DNA from: Dastarcus helophoroides
Taxonomy: Eukaryota; Arthropoda; Insecta; Coleoptera; Bothrideridae
Direction of reading: 5' to 3'
NCBI GenBank assembly: GCA_028583605.1
Contig: CM053329.1
Location: forward strand, 4,092,001 to 4,156,000
Length of the DNA stretch: 64,000 bases
Shown in pieces: positions 37,063 to 47,300 of the stretch (its first letter is position 1; each line of letters opens with the position of its first letter). The notes under the pieces are model-generated. The model was not told the origin of the DNA and searched no databases. It worked only from the letters and a program-made list of their open reading frames with translations. The translations under genes and the position numbers were made by a program.

Positions 37063-39868
37063 TATTTTTTGCATTTACTTCTTCAGATATTTTTTTGGTT
37101 TTCATTTCAGTTTATAGTGACCACTTGCTTTTCAGTGTTATTAGTTTTATTTAAATCCATTTATGGGAATCTGATCATGAGAGCTGGAATAGTTAGTATT
37201 TGTGGATTGTTTTGAAGTTTTGATATACCTACGTAAGCAACAACGCGATATGAATATCTTTTCGTGAGCACCCTCAAGCGACGAATCCTTCAAAACAGTT
37301 GCCAAATATAATTCCCTCGAGATTGCTCCAGATTTTTTGAAATTTTGGTATTGTCATGATATTTTGTTATCATTACTAACCGATGTACAAAAAAGAACTA
37401 AAATAGGACATTCACTTAAATGTAAATATCTCAGTTGCACGAATATCTGTAAAAAAGCATCTAGTAAGCAAAATATTAGTCTGATTTTACTCAAACGCAT
37501 CGATCAATAGTTTTGATGAAGCCTCTGTCAGGTTAAAAATATGTTTCATTCAAACATTTTTAATGGGAATATTCGTAACGTATATACAGACCCCCATTGG
37601 TTAAAGTGAAGTTTAACTTAAAATAAACTGTTCTCTATAAAAATGCGAAATTGCGCAATATTTAGAATCCCATCTAGTCAACGATAAAAGACAATTTTAT
37701 AGTTGTAATGACTAGAGCGGTGATGAAAATTATTTACGCTCATAAAATATCGAGTATTTGGCGTTGATAAAGCGCTATGAAATGATTTACGTCCAGTATT
37801 ATAGGTCAAAGAGGATTTCAAATCCTTCAGATTGTTGGTAATAAGAATTTATGTTCGTCGACTGACTTATGATTCATATCTAAAGCGGCGAGTAAGAAAC
37901 GCATTTATGGAAATTAGTAGCTGTTGGAATAATGAATTCCAAAGTTTATAATCTAATGCATTCGCCTAGTGAATTACCAAATTAACCCCGGTCACAAAGA
38001 AGGGAATACGATTTAAGTTCGTGACAATACTGAGTTACCCAAATTAAATTTGGCGAAACCTCTTCTTCGAGAACAAGGCCATAACTCAGGCTTAATTAAA
38101 TTAAGAAAACTGCTTTCGAGTTTCGAATTCCAGCAAATATTTTTTACCAGTAACGAGAGCTTTTGTCTTAGTGGAGCATTCGCAGAAGCCAGATGGGTTT
38201 ATAAGGGGGTTGTTTGAAGGATCTAGAGCATAATTGCACCTCGAGGGGGTCGTTTCGCCACCCCATCCGCTGCTAAGATGTTCACACCCTCCTTCGCTGT
38301 AATTGTGTAATTTATGAAAGCAGTCGCTCCTCTAGTCCTAATTTCAGCTTGCAAAGTGGGCAAATTGTGCACAAGCTACGCTGTCGTTGTTGCTTTGCGG
38401 TTTTTGCGCGGTCTACACTTCTGTCTCAACACCACACACCACTCAGTTAGCTTCATTTGATAAAGCACTTCCTTCTTTGTCACTGCTAACTTAATGTTAG
38501 TTTCGAGTTACAAGAAAATTACTTTAATTACTTTTATTTATATTGCTCTATTAAGACTTTTATAGTTGGTTTTAGTCATAACACTTATAACTCCTAAACT
38601 CTTTTGTTGACATTTCCAAAGAAATTTTGATATACGATTATGAGATATTTAAATAGTATATTGTGAATTAAGCAGTAAAAGCAGACGACGATTTAATTGT
38701 GGCTTGGGCGTTAGCTGGGACTACCAAACTTCGACGTCAGTGAATGGTTTTTACATGGAGGTACACATACTATCAATCAATATTACATGGCTTAAATTAA
38801 AGAATTTTTAAAATGCACGACATTTCTCATTATCATTGTCATTTTAAAAGTTACCAACTTTCTCGTCTTAGAAAGGAAAAACTTCCTCGGGTTAAAATCC
38901 TGGAGCAACTTATTTTGCGGCCTTCAAATGCGACGAGAAAGTAGGCATTTTTGACCAAGTTCAGATAAAATTCTTTAAATATCTGTTAAATAATAGGTTA
39001 AAAGTTTTTCATAGAGAAAACGAAAGGCAACAAATTGTAATATAGAAGACCAAAATTAGACATTATAGGTAAAAAGTAAAAAAAAATAGTTAGGTACAAT
39101 ATAAATTACAAAAAGGTTGCGTCGTGCCACTGCAGATTAATGTTTCGTCCTGATTTGAATTCATCAGCAATGCCTAACCTGGGATAAGAATTATAAACAA
39201 AGGAAGGAGAAAAGCATATAAAAAAATATAGCTGAGGTTTTCAATAAACATTTTTAATCACGAATAAGCGTCTGAGAAACAAATTTTACTCTTAAAATAA
39301 AGGGCTCAATAATTTAAATATGATAAACTACATCCATAAAAAACAACTATTCCTAAAGTAAATATCCCTTCCAGCGTTAAACTAACAAACTTTAAGATAA
39401 AGTCGACTAAAAACTCGACATTTTGACAAAACAAAAATCTTGAATCGAAAAGCGAGATTTGAAAATTTTAATATAATTTTAATATCAAAGTTCTTAGAAA
39501 TTTCAAATTAAATTTAAAATTATGGTTGAAAACTTGCAGTTTTAAGAAAATATTGGACAAATTACTCCACTCCACTTTTGTCTGAAATTTTGAAGTTAAA
39601 TTCAAAATGTCAAGTTGAAAATTTAAATTTTGAGAAAAAAACCAAATATTAATATTTAATCTATACACGTGCAATTTTAGTTATACCAACGAGGGATTTA
39701 ATATTTTCACTACGACGTTTAGTCATTATATATAGTGACTAGCGATTAGGAATAATTGCTAACTAATTATAATGTCCACAACATAAAATGTAGCGACTTG
39801 ACTAGATCAATGCACAACCTAAATCCTTAGATGCAGAAACGTGAAACATGGATGGTAGTGTTATTTAA
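37063..39868. other. non-coding stretch with a G/C-richer pocket and an A/T repeat patch
   Basis: No gene seen. Bases 38160-38450 are markedly less A/T-rich and could be regulatory. Bases 39400-39660 repeat the AAATTTCG-type texture. Confidence 0.3.
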
Positions 39869-40454
39869 GGGGTAACAGCACTGTAACAGCCCAAAAAAAC
39901 GTGTTTTTTGTCATTTTTTTTTCGGTGGAAGGAAAGGTAATAAAATTATAATATTGGAGGAAGTTATTTAGCGTATATTTAAGTAACAAAATAGAAAATT
40001 ATTATAAAAAAATATTCAAAAATGACGGCACCACGGCCATTTTCGCGAGGCACGTAGAATTTGAGGCGCTCTGCGGCACGCAGTGTAGCTGCTGCAAATT
40101 TGGATCTAAAACGCTTATTGTACATGCTTATAGCTAGAGAAATACGTAGGGGATTTTAAAAATATTGATTTTTGTGTGATTGGCGAGTATTTGAATTAAA
40201 TCTTTAAATTTTCAACAACAAAAAAAAAGATAATCATTTGTTAATAAATAATGATTAAATTAACTTATCGAAAATCCCCTACGTATTTCTCTTCAAAATC
40301 TTGTTTTAAAGATATTTTAACAAATTCGAATGAAAAGAATGAAAATTGTTGGAATTATGCTGCGTGCCGTTTTGAAAAATCGTGTTTCGAGAAAAACGCA
40401 TTTAAAGTTTTGAACTGCATTATAGACATGAAAAAATGTAAAATTTGACAGTTT

Positions 40455-41577
40455 AATTTCTTTTACTATTAATCTGCTATCCCAGGACCATACAGCTGCC
40501 CTTCTTCCAGTTACACCAAGACTCTGAGCACTTCTCGTGCTGCGGATTTTCGTCGGTTGATAACTTATGAAATAAGGTTGTCCAGGTCCAGGTTGTCCAT
40601 ATTTTCCAAGGAATCCGGATTCCAACGTATAGCCACGCCATAATAAATTGTTAATTGATCAATTAATTTTGCAGTTAATTTACCTTTTCCTCCGAGGTCT
40701 TTAACTTTTTTCTTCAGATTTCCCAATCGAGTGCCCATTCTCTTTTGTACATGATCAATGCACTCTTTCTTTTGTACTTTAAAATTTTTGTACGGATTTT
40801 ATCCATTATTCCTTTGAAGGTTTTGGTGTCACCATCACCGATGTAATTTGCGTATTTGAGACCGTGCAAAGTTTAGGATCGTTGGAACATTTCGACGACA
40901 GAGTCTACCTCCATCTTACCAGCTGAGCCTTAATGGTTTGCTTGACATTCATCGACATGTTTTTCGTACTATTCTTCATACTCACTTATTTCCAATTTAT
41001 TCTTCCAGTGTTCGCAAGACTTACAGTGCTTTGACTTCACTTCAACATCGACGATTTTGCCTGTAAACCATCCAATCAATGAGGTGATTCCAAAAAGCGA
41101 AGAAAATTCGCGTTTCCTCCACGAGCCATCACCGGAAACAGTAATCCCTTCAAGTTGTCCATCTTCTTCACTTTTCTTTTTCTCTTCTAGCGCTGCTTTC
41201 TTCATACTAGCCTCTCGTACGGTAGCTGTTACGATCGACATCATATCCACAAATTTGTCGTAAAAAGATTGAAATATCGGTCGTGGCAATTCCATAAAAG
41301 TACAAAACTTTATTATTCCATTTAGTCCTATTCCTAATAGTCGTATTGCTAACATGATTCGACGGTTACTTTCGTATGCATTTCGTATGAATTTACTACT
41401 TGGAATAACAGCATCTGGACATTTCGGACAAACGATAACTATTTTGAAGCCTAAGCCCCGAGGATTTCTTTCATGAAACGTGATGTCTGAATCACACGTT
41501 TTACACTTCACATGTTGTGAAATGACAGAGAAAACGGCAACAAAATTTATAATTCTATAGCTTAATTCATAATTAAT
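40455..41577 (-). pseudogene. Mutator-like/Kolobok transposase, main part
   Basis: The longest intact frame (from the insertion junction down to about 40969) contains a zinc-binding CxxC pair (CKTCD, CPKCPD), an arthropod-typical block with IRLLGIGLNGI and ELPRPIFQSFYDKFV, the motif TVSGDGSWRKREFSSLFG (first acidic catalytic region), ITSLIGWFTGKIVDVEVKS and the CKSCEHW cluster. Downstream in other frames come GSAGKMEVDSVVEMFQRS, YIGDGDTKTFKGI, VQKRMGTRLGNLKKKVKDLG and GKGKLTAKLIDQLTIYYG. All blocks are in the order of the Mutator-like transposase domain proteins common in arthropod genomes. Stops after VDECQANH and frameshifts make it inactive. The N-terminal end was severed by the retrozyme insertion at 41578. 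Confidence 0.88.
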
Positions 41578-41751
41578 GCAAGAAGAATGCAACCTAGACT
41601 ACAAATTCATGCAGCCCTCCAGGCGTGTATAGTGGAATCATAGGTAGCTGAACTACCAACAGTTGAAACACTGCGCCACCTAGCGAAGCGGTTGCTCTCT
41701 AGGAGAGTTCCCAGAAGACAAGGATTCTATAATGCACAGACCAATAGGTTT

Positions 41752-41851
41752 GAACATTTATTAGATTCGAAGTTTGGAAACCAAATACCGGTTTCGATCT
41801 TGTTAGATCTCGTCAGTTTGGTATATCCAACTCGAATGCTAATAAATGTTC
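41752..41851 (-). ncRNA. type I hammerhead ribozyme, retrozyme unit 1
   Basis: Same sequence and fold as described for the sense copy at 42678-42777, read on the minus strand; the core CUGACGA lies at 41816-41810. Spacing to the next same-strand hammerhead is 379 bases, so paired cleavage would release a unit-length RNA that could circularise. Confidence 0.87.
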
Positions 41852-42130
41852 CGACAAGTAAGTACTAAAACAATCACAGGCGTCGAGCGAGTGACTCTTT
41901 AGTACTACCACCTATTGGTCCATAGAGAAACTATGGCCATCGCCAACAATGTCGTATGCAAGAAGAATGCAACCTAGACTACAAATTCATGCAGCCCTCC
42001 AGGCGTGTATAGTGAATCATAGGTAGCTGAACTGCCAACAGTTGAAACACTGCGCCACCTAGCGAAGCGGTTGCTCTCTAGGAGAGTTCCCAGAAGACAA
42101 GGATTCTATAATGCACAGACCAATAGGTTT

Positions 42131-42230
42131 GAACATTTATTAGATTCGAAGTTTGGAAACCAAATACCGGTTTCGATCTTGTTAGATCTCGTCAGTTTGG
42201 TATATCCAACTCGAATGCTAATAAATGTTC
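42131..42230 (-). ncRNA. type I hammerhead ribozyme, retrozyme unit 2
   Basis: Identical core to unit 1, 379 bases away on the same strand. Near-identity of the two units suggests the array arose from rolling or concatemeric copying in a recent insertion. Confidence 0.87.
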
Positions 42231-42677
42231 CGACAAGTAAGTACTAAAACAATCACAGGCGTCGAGCGAGTGACTCTTTAGTACTACCACCTATTGGTCC
42301 ATAGAGAAACTATGGCCATCGCCAACAATGTCGTATGCAAGAAGAATGCAACCTAGACTACAAATTCATGCAGCCCTCCAGGCGTGTATAGTGAATCATA
42401 GGTAGCTGAACTACCAACAGTTGAAACACTGCGCCACCTAGCGAAGCGGTTGCTCTCTAGGAGAGTTCCCAGAAGACAGTGTTTCAACTGTTGGTAGTTC
42501 AGCTACCTATGATTCACTATACACGCCTGGAGGGCTGCATGAATTTGTAGTCTAGGTTGCATTCTTCTTGCATACGACATTGTTGGCGATGGCCATAGTT
42601 TCTCTATGGACCAATAGGTGGTAGTACTAAAGAGTCACTCGCTCGACGCCTGTGATTGTTTTAGTACTTACTTGTCG

Positions 42678-42777
42678 GAACATTTATTAGCATTCGAGTT
42701 GGATATACCAAACTGACGAGATCTAACAAGATCGAAACCGGTATTTGGTTTCCAAACTTCGAATCTAATAAATGTTC
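42678..42777 (+). ncRNA. type I hammerhead ribozyme, inverted retrozyme arm (best reference copy)
   Basis: Order on +: outer stem I strand 42678-42702, bulge, inner stem I ACCAAA (42707-42712), CUGACGA (42713-42719), stem II GAUCU-AACA-AGAUC (42720-42733), GAAA (42734-42737), stem III as the self-complementary ACCGGU (42737-42742), cleavage base A42743, then inner stem I UUUGGU (42744-42749) and the outer strand 42752-42777. GAACATTTATTAG pairs with CTAATAAATGTTC and ATTCGA with TCGAAT. All conserved hammerhead positions are present. Stem III has no loop, so cleavage is expected in a dimeric form. Confidence 0.87.
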
Positions 42778-42815
42778 AAACCTATTGGTCTGTGCATTAT
42801 AGAATCATAATTAAT

Positions 42816-42981
42816 ATCAAAATCTTCATCACTAACTTCTAATTTTTGCGCAGAAGCACTGACTCCTTTCGAATCACTTTCAGTCTTAATCTATTCAATG
42901 GTCGTCTCGATGACGCGTTGCTTCGACGCCACGTTGGATACGATTTTTTCGTACCTTTCTTGCCCTGTTACACTTTTGCAT
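42816..42981 (-). pseudogene. Mutator-like/Kolobok transposase, N-terminal part beyond the retrozyme
   Basis: An ATG at 42981 begins MQKCNRARKVRKNRIQRGV, ending at a stop after 28 codons. A second frame (reading SASAQKLEVSDEDFDINYE) runs to the retrozyme target duplication and is in frame with the main part at 40455-41577 across the 11 bp repeat. This shows the two pieces were one gene before the retrozyme inserted. The basic N terminus is typical of these transposases. Confidence 0.75.
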
Positions 42982-43262
42982 TACTCATTGTAACTTACAA
43001 GCACTCTGAGATTACAAATAAACTGTTAAAAATTAGCACTGCACACAAAAATCGTGATTTCATGCGACGAAATTATGTCCTTTTTGTACACGTGTTGACT
43101 CTACACTAACGTTCTATTGATTAGAAATGCTTCTACCTGAATATAAATGCTTTATAATGGCATCTGTTAGTGTCTCTAAAGCACTGAACTAAACACTGTG
43201 GCTTGTGATTAAGTCCAAAGAAGGTTTCACCCCTTTACCACATCGGCAATTAAATAAATAAA

Positions 43263-43889
43263 GATGTTGCGATTTTTAATGGTTTCCCCGTAGAAACAGT
43301 AAACAGCATGTTAAGAAAATGTAGATTTAAGAAAATAATTCAGGATTGCTCTAAGCTTGACCAATCTAAAGATAACACTCCTACAACCGTTGTGAAATTA
43401 CCATTTTACCCAAATATCACTAATAAAATCAATAAAGTTTTAAAAGAAAACAACGTAAAAGTAGTGTACACAGCCAACAACAGTCTCCGCAATAATTTGG
43501 GTAATGCAAAAGATAAATTGGACAAGCTTGAGAATTCCGGAATTTACGAAATAAGCTGTAACAATTGTAATTTATCATATGTTGGACAGACCAAGAGATC
43601 CATTAAAACCAGATTTAAAGAACATATCGCTCATTTTAGATACAATAGAGAAGAAAAATCAAGTGTCGCCCTACATATGATAAATACAGGACACAAAATT
43701 AACATTGAAAATTTAAAATTGTTAAGATCGGTCACAAATAGCAGAGAACTTGATGCATACGAAACAATTTATATCAATCAGAGGCCAGTTACCCTTAACG
43801 GAGATAAAGGACCATTGGCGGCCTCCAGTTTATTGAAGGCTATTTGTGGCAGGTCAAAATTGCATGCACCAGATGTGTTAAACAATTAG
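43263..43889 (+). CDS. Penelope-like element GIY-YIG endonuclease domain (5'-truncated ORF)
   Basis: In Penelope-like retroelements a reverse transcriptase is fused to a C-terminal GIY-YIG endonuclease that nicks target DNA for primed reverse transcription. The frame is open from 43263 to TAG at 43887-43889. Counting from the internal ATG at 43308, GIYEISCNNC lies at residues 78-87 and LSYVGQTKRS at 89-98 (the two halves of the GIY-YIG motif), followed by RFKEHIAHF and a conserved RELDAYE acidic region. The CNNC pair between the motif halves is usual for this group. The RT domain is missing, so this copy is not autonomous. The frame has no stops, which implies a fairly young insertion. Confidence 0.9.
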   Translation, partial: DVAIFNGFPVETVNSMLRKCRFKKIIQDCSKLDQSKDNTPTTVVKLPFYPNITNKINKVLKENNVKVVYTANNSLRNNLGNAKDKLDKLENSGIYEISCNNCNLSYVGQTKRSIKTRFKEHIAHFRYNREEKSSVALHMINTGHKINIENLKLLRSVTNSRELDAYETIYINQRPVTLNGDKGPLAASSLLKAICGRSKLHAPDVLNN

Positions 43890-43975
43890 AAATAGGAAAG
43901 AACGCAAAAGATCGCCAGTATCGATTTGAATCTCAATGCAGATGACGTCGATGCATTTTTTGCTAATCTTTTTAG

Positions 43976-44029
43976 ATTAGTATGCTTGAAAATGCCAGTT
44001 CTGCTGGCGAAATACGTATCGCGTAATTA
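43976..44029 (+). ncRNA. decayed hammerhead ribozyme motif in the Penelope-like 3' repeat (family B)
   Basis: Order on +: stem I strand GUAUGC (43980-43985), core UUGAAAA (43986-43992; consensus CUGANGA with two transitions), one extra U, stem II GCCAG-UUCUG-CUGGC (43994-44008), GAAA (44009-44012), self-complementary AUACGUAU (44012-44019), cleavage base C44020, then GCGUAA pairing with the stem I strand. The two core changes should abolish cleavage. Confidence 0.6.
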
Positions 44030-44321
44030 TTTATTTAATTGCCGATGTGGTAAAGGGGTGAAACCTTCTTTGGATCTGTTAGTGTATTTGAGAAGATAGA
44101 AATCAAAACGTAGGACATTAGGCTGTACCTTCCCAGCAGGTATTCATCTGACGCAGGTGTCGTTTCGGAGCAGTCCGACGCGCTTGGGGAAGAGCTCGAA
44201 ATTTCAAGAAAAAAAATACTTTGAGGTATGAAATATTTTTCCCCATATTCTAAAAGGTTCAAAGTATTTTATAAGCCTAAAAAAAATCGATTTTTTTAAA
44301 AACTTACAGTGGTGTTATCCC

Positions 44322-47300
44322 TTAAAGACGCTAATGAACAGGTTATACCTGGTATTTTTATTGAATCGAACCCTGAGGAAATGAAAAGGAGTGTATACAG
44401 TATTATTATAATAAAATTTGGAAATTTTTGGATTGAAATATCTATTTTTTTAATTTCTAGTATGTTTAACATTATTATTAACATAAAAATCAAAATTATT
44501 TCCTCAATAAACAAAAAATATCTAATTTATCTTATAAATAAAACTACTATGGAATCTTTTAACCAAAAATATCTACACGCTATCGATGTTGAAAAATTGG
44601 CAATAATAAAAAACTATGCATTATGCTGTACATACATATGAACATATTTCCCACAAAATGACCTATATTACTAAAGACACATTTGATAAAAAGAGATATT
44701 CGAATTTCAATTCTTTACGACCAGGAAGCGAGTATAAAATATTCAACCGATTGGAAAAATCAAAAGAATTGCCGTGTAAAGTATTAGAATGAAAAACTTC
44801 AATTACCAATAGGATATTATCTTATAAGGAGAAGGATGTGAATTTCGCAAAGATTAGGTTAATTTTTCCCCTAAAAAACAGATAATGAAGAAGAATAATA
44901 TTGATGAATGGTCGGAAGTAAACGTCTGCAAAATAAGCGCAAACGTTGAAAGTGCTAATTGGACTAATTAAAGCGGTAATTACGATGTCAGTGGCGCCCT
45001 CATTCTCTCTAGGCACTTGTTGAGTTATTTAAAATCATCTGGCACGAAACAGCATGAACAACAGTCTTCTCTTTCATCTCAGCATCCAATATAAATTCTA
45101 ATTTAGTGTGCTTTTGCAAGTACGAGTCAAAAACTTGAATTAAGGTCAAGTTTATTAAATGAGTCTGATAAAATCGCAGTCAGTTTTGAGAAATGGTTCT
45201 GATATATTATTAAAACTCGCTCAGATAAAAATCGATGGATGGTAACAATACATTAACGGCAGCATTTGTCGCCAGTGGCAATCCTCCACCGGCTCTAAAT
45301 TGATTAGGGGCTGAAAGCTGTGGAGATTTTTCGAGGGATGACTTGATTACTTTGGACGGTGCTGCTGAATGGGTGCCATTCTTTCTAATTTAGCGCCAGA
45401 GACCTTTCTGGCAGATATTGTGAACGACTATAATTGATATTAAGATGAATTTTCCCTCGTCTAAAACGCTGCATCCAAAAAAAGTAAACCCAACTTTCAA
45501 TTAGGGAAATTGAAATACGAAACCCTTGAAGCCATTTATATCTCTTTCGCTAAATTCAAGGCATTATTCTTTTTTTGCAGGTTCTATCATTTCTAGTGAA
45601 AGAAAATAAGTCATCTGTCTACTACATGGAAGTACCAATTAAAACTCCGCACCTGGAAACATCAAATAACTGCCGAAATGCTTCTAAATGTTAGTTCGGA
45701 ATTGAAACCGAGATTTTATTTTTGCATAGAAGTGAACATCTAATAAAATAACATTCTTTTATTGATTTAGGTTTGATCATATTCTTTAGGTGATGATTTT
45801 ATAATCACATATAAATCTAAATTTAAAAAGTAAAATGACGTCTTGCCAAGAATTGAAAAAAACTTTAAAAGGAAGTAGCATTTAATATAGGGTGGCATTT
45901 AAAGGTTGTGGATATGTTACGCCCTCTATAAAGGCGTTAGCTTCCAATACACCAAAATTTGCACCTTCATGGGTCCCCCTTCGAAGGAAAATCGACGTAA
46001 CTCGGGAATTTTTTGTGCTGTTTTTTAATACCGATATTTCTTAGGTGGCAAGTTTTAAATGTTAACTCTGTACAAATGTTTGGTGCATTTTATAAAGAAG
46101 AATTATCAAACATTTCCCTCATATAATAATTTACAGATAAATTTCGAACAAAGCAAACATGCCGCACCTCAATTTAGTGGATTGAAAGGAGTGCGATATT
46201 TTACTGACGACCGGGATAGATGTTTCGGTTGTTCTCTTTTTGAATGCCGCAGGGGCTTTCAGATGGATATAAAGCGTCGTATTAAGCGGAGCTGACAGCA
46301 AGCAACGCGGCACGGGACTCTAAATGGATTAGATACAGACAGAGGGAATGAAAAAATATTACATAACTAGCTTTGATAAAAGGTGCGATTTTATCTTAAC
46401 CAGAGAGCCGTGGAATTTATCTCCCTTTTGTAACTTCGCACGCCTCCATTTCAAATAAAATTACTCGTTGTGAAGAGTAAAATGCAAAGAATTTCTACCT
46501 CTTTTACATACGAAGCCCAAACTTTGCATTTAAATTTATAATAAGGAAAATTAAAAATCTCTTAAAATTTATATCGTTGTTAATTGTGTTTTACTGATTA
46601 GATGAGGTCCACTTCTACCTATTTGTTCACTGCGGCAGACATTTTTGTTCATGTTACGATTTCAATATTGTGGAGACCACATTACCTAAATTGCAGTCGT
46701 TAGCGTTATTCAAAGACAAATCAATTGCTGCAAAGTTTGTAGTTTGCTTATGCTTAAGTTTGTTCTCTTTTTTGACAACCATGCTACTGACGCATAAGTG
46801 AGCATGAGTCCACAATTTTTGGCTACAATCCCCTATCTTACAATCCTACGGTGAGTCCATTTTGGCATTGTGACTCACGCAAGACTTTTTTGCAGATATT
46901 TTTTGGTGTAGAGACAAATTAAATTTTTAACCTAATTGGAAAGTTTTAGCAATACAGATTTAATTTACATCTTCTGATAAATTCAACAGAAGCTGCTTTG
47001 AAATTCCTGTTGAAGTTGTTCTAGCTCACCTCACCTCAGTTCTTCATCATTGCTGAGACTGTTTAGCATTGGTGCCCAACTCTTATAATGATATCATTTG
47101 CATATGCTGCGGCCATTTGTATGGTGCTCGTTGTGGTCATGAGTATGAAATTCCAAGACATGATTACTGTTACCGTTGGCGTATTGGATTTGCCTCTGGA
47201 TTACAGAACCGGGCAAGAAGCAAGCGTTCCAATTGGTAGGTTTTGACGTCATGATCAAGTTGTGTTGGTATCATTTGTTTTAGTTGTAATTAAATTGATT

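Larger units (their letters stand above)
41578..42804. mobile_element. retrozyme-like hammerhead element, copy 1 (tandem plus inverted arm)
   Basis: Unit starts (agaagaatgc) at 41581, 41961 and 42340 give periods of 380 and 379 bp in antisense orientation; the third unit stops at 42477, where a sense copy begins (gtgtttcaactg) and runs to 42804. The insertion is flanked by an 11 bp direct repeat TCATAATTAAT (41567-41577 and 42805-42815). It interrupts the transposase frame on either side, showing it is a discrete insertion. Each complete unit contains one hammerhead ribozyme. No protein is encoded. This matches the known form of metazoan retrozymes, which are mobilised in trans. Confidence 0.88.
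43174..44073 (+). mobile_element. 5'-truncated Penelope-like element with an inverted copy of its 3' end
   Basis: A perfect 12 bp direct repeat ATCTGTTAGTGT flanks it (43162-43173 and 44074-44085). The right 46 bp (44028-44073, ending GGTGAAACCTTCTTTGG) recurs inverted at 43215-43260, next to a 41 bp leader (43174-43214). The GIY-YIG endonuclease frame begins directly at the junction. Penelope-like elements are known for partial, inverted LTR-like termini and variable target duplications of this size. Confidence 0.85.
39869..44321 (-). mobile_element. Kolobok-like DNA transposon (TTAA duplication) split by two nested insertions
   Basis: The ends match as inverted repeats (left GGGGTAACAGCACTGTAA, right reverse complement GGGATAACACCACTGTAA, 16 of 18 identical) and are flanked by TTAA at 39865-39868 and 44322-44325. 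TTAA duplication is characteristic of Kolobok and piggyBac; the enclosed Mutator-like transposase is not piggyBac. The element is interrupted by a hammerhead retrozyme (41578-42804) and a Penelope-like insertion (43174-44073). A 22 bp inverted pair lies at 40136-40157 and 40271-40292. Confidence 0.8.

Noticed and set aside
40251..40448. A short + frame with FEKSCFEKNAFK at the edge of the Kolobok-like element
   Set aside because: It lies in terminal non-coding sequence of the transposon next to a 22 bp inverted pair and shows no domain.
47020..47250. A minus-strand frame with AAYANDII, reminiscent of a LINE YADD box
   Set aside because: The catalytic DD is not present and neighbouring RT motifs could not be found, so the similarity may be chance.
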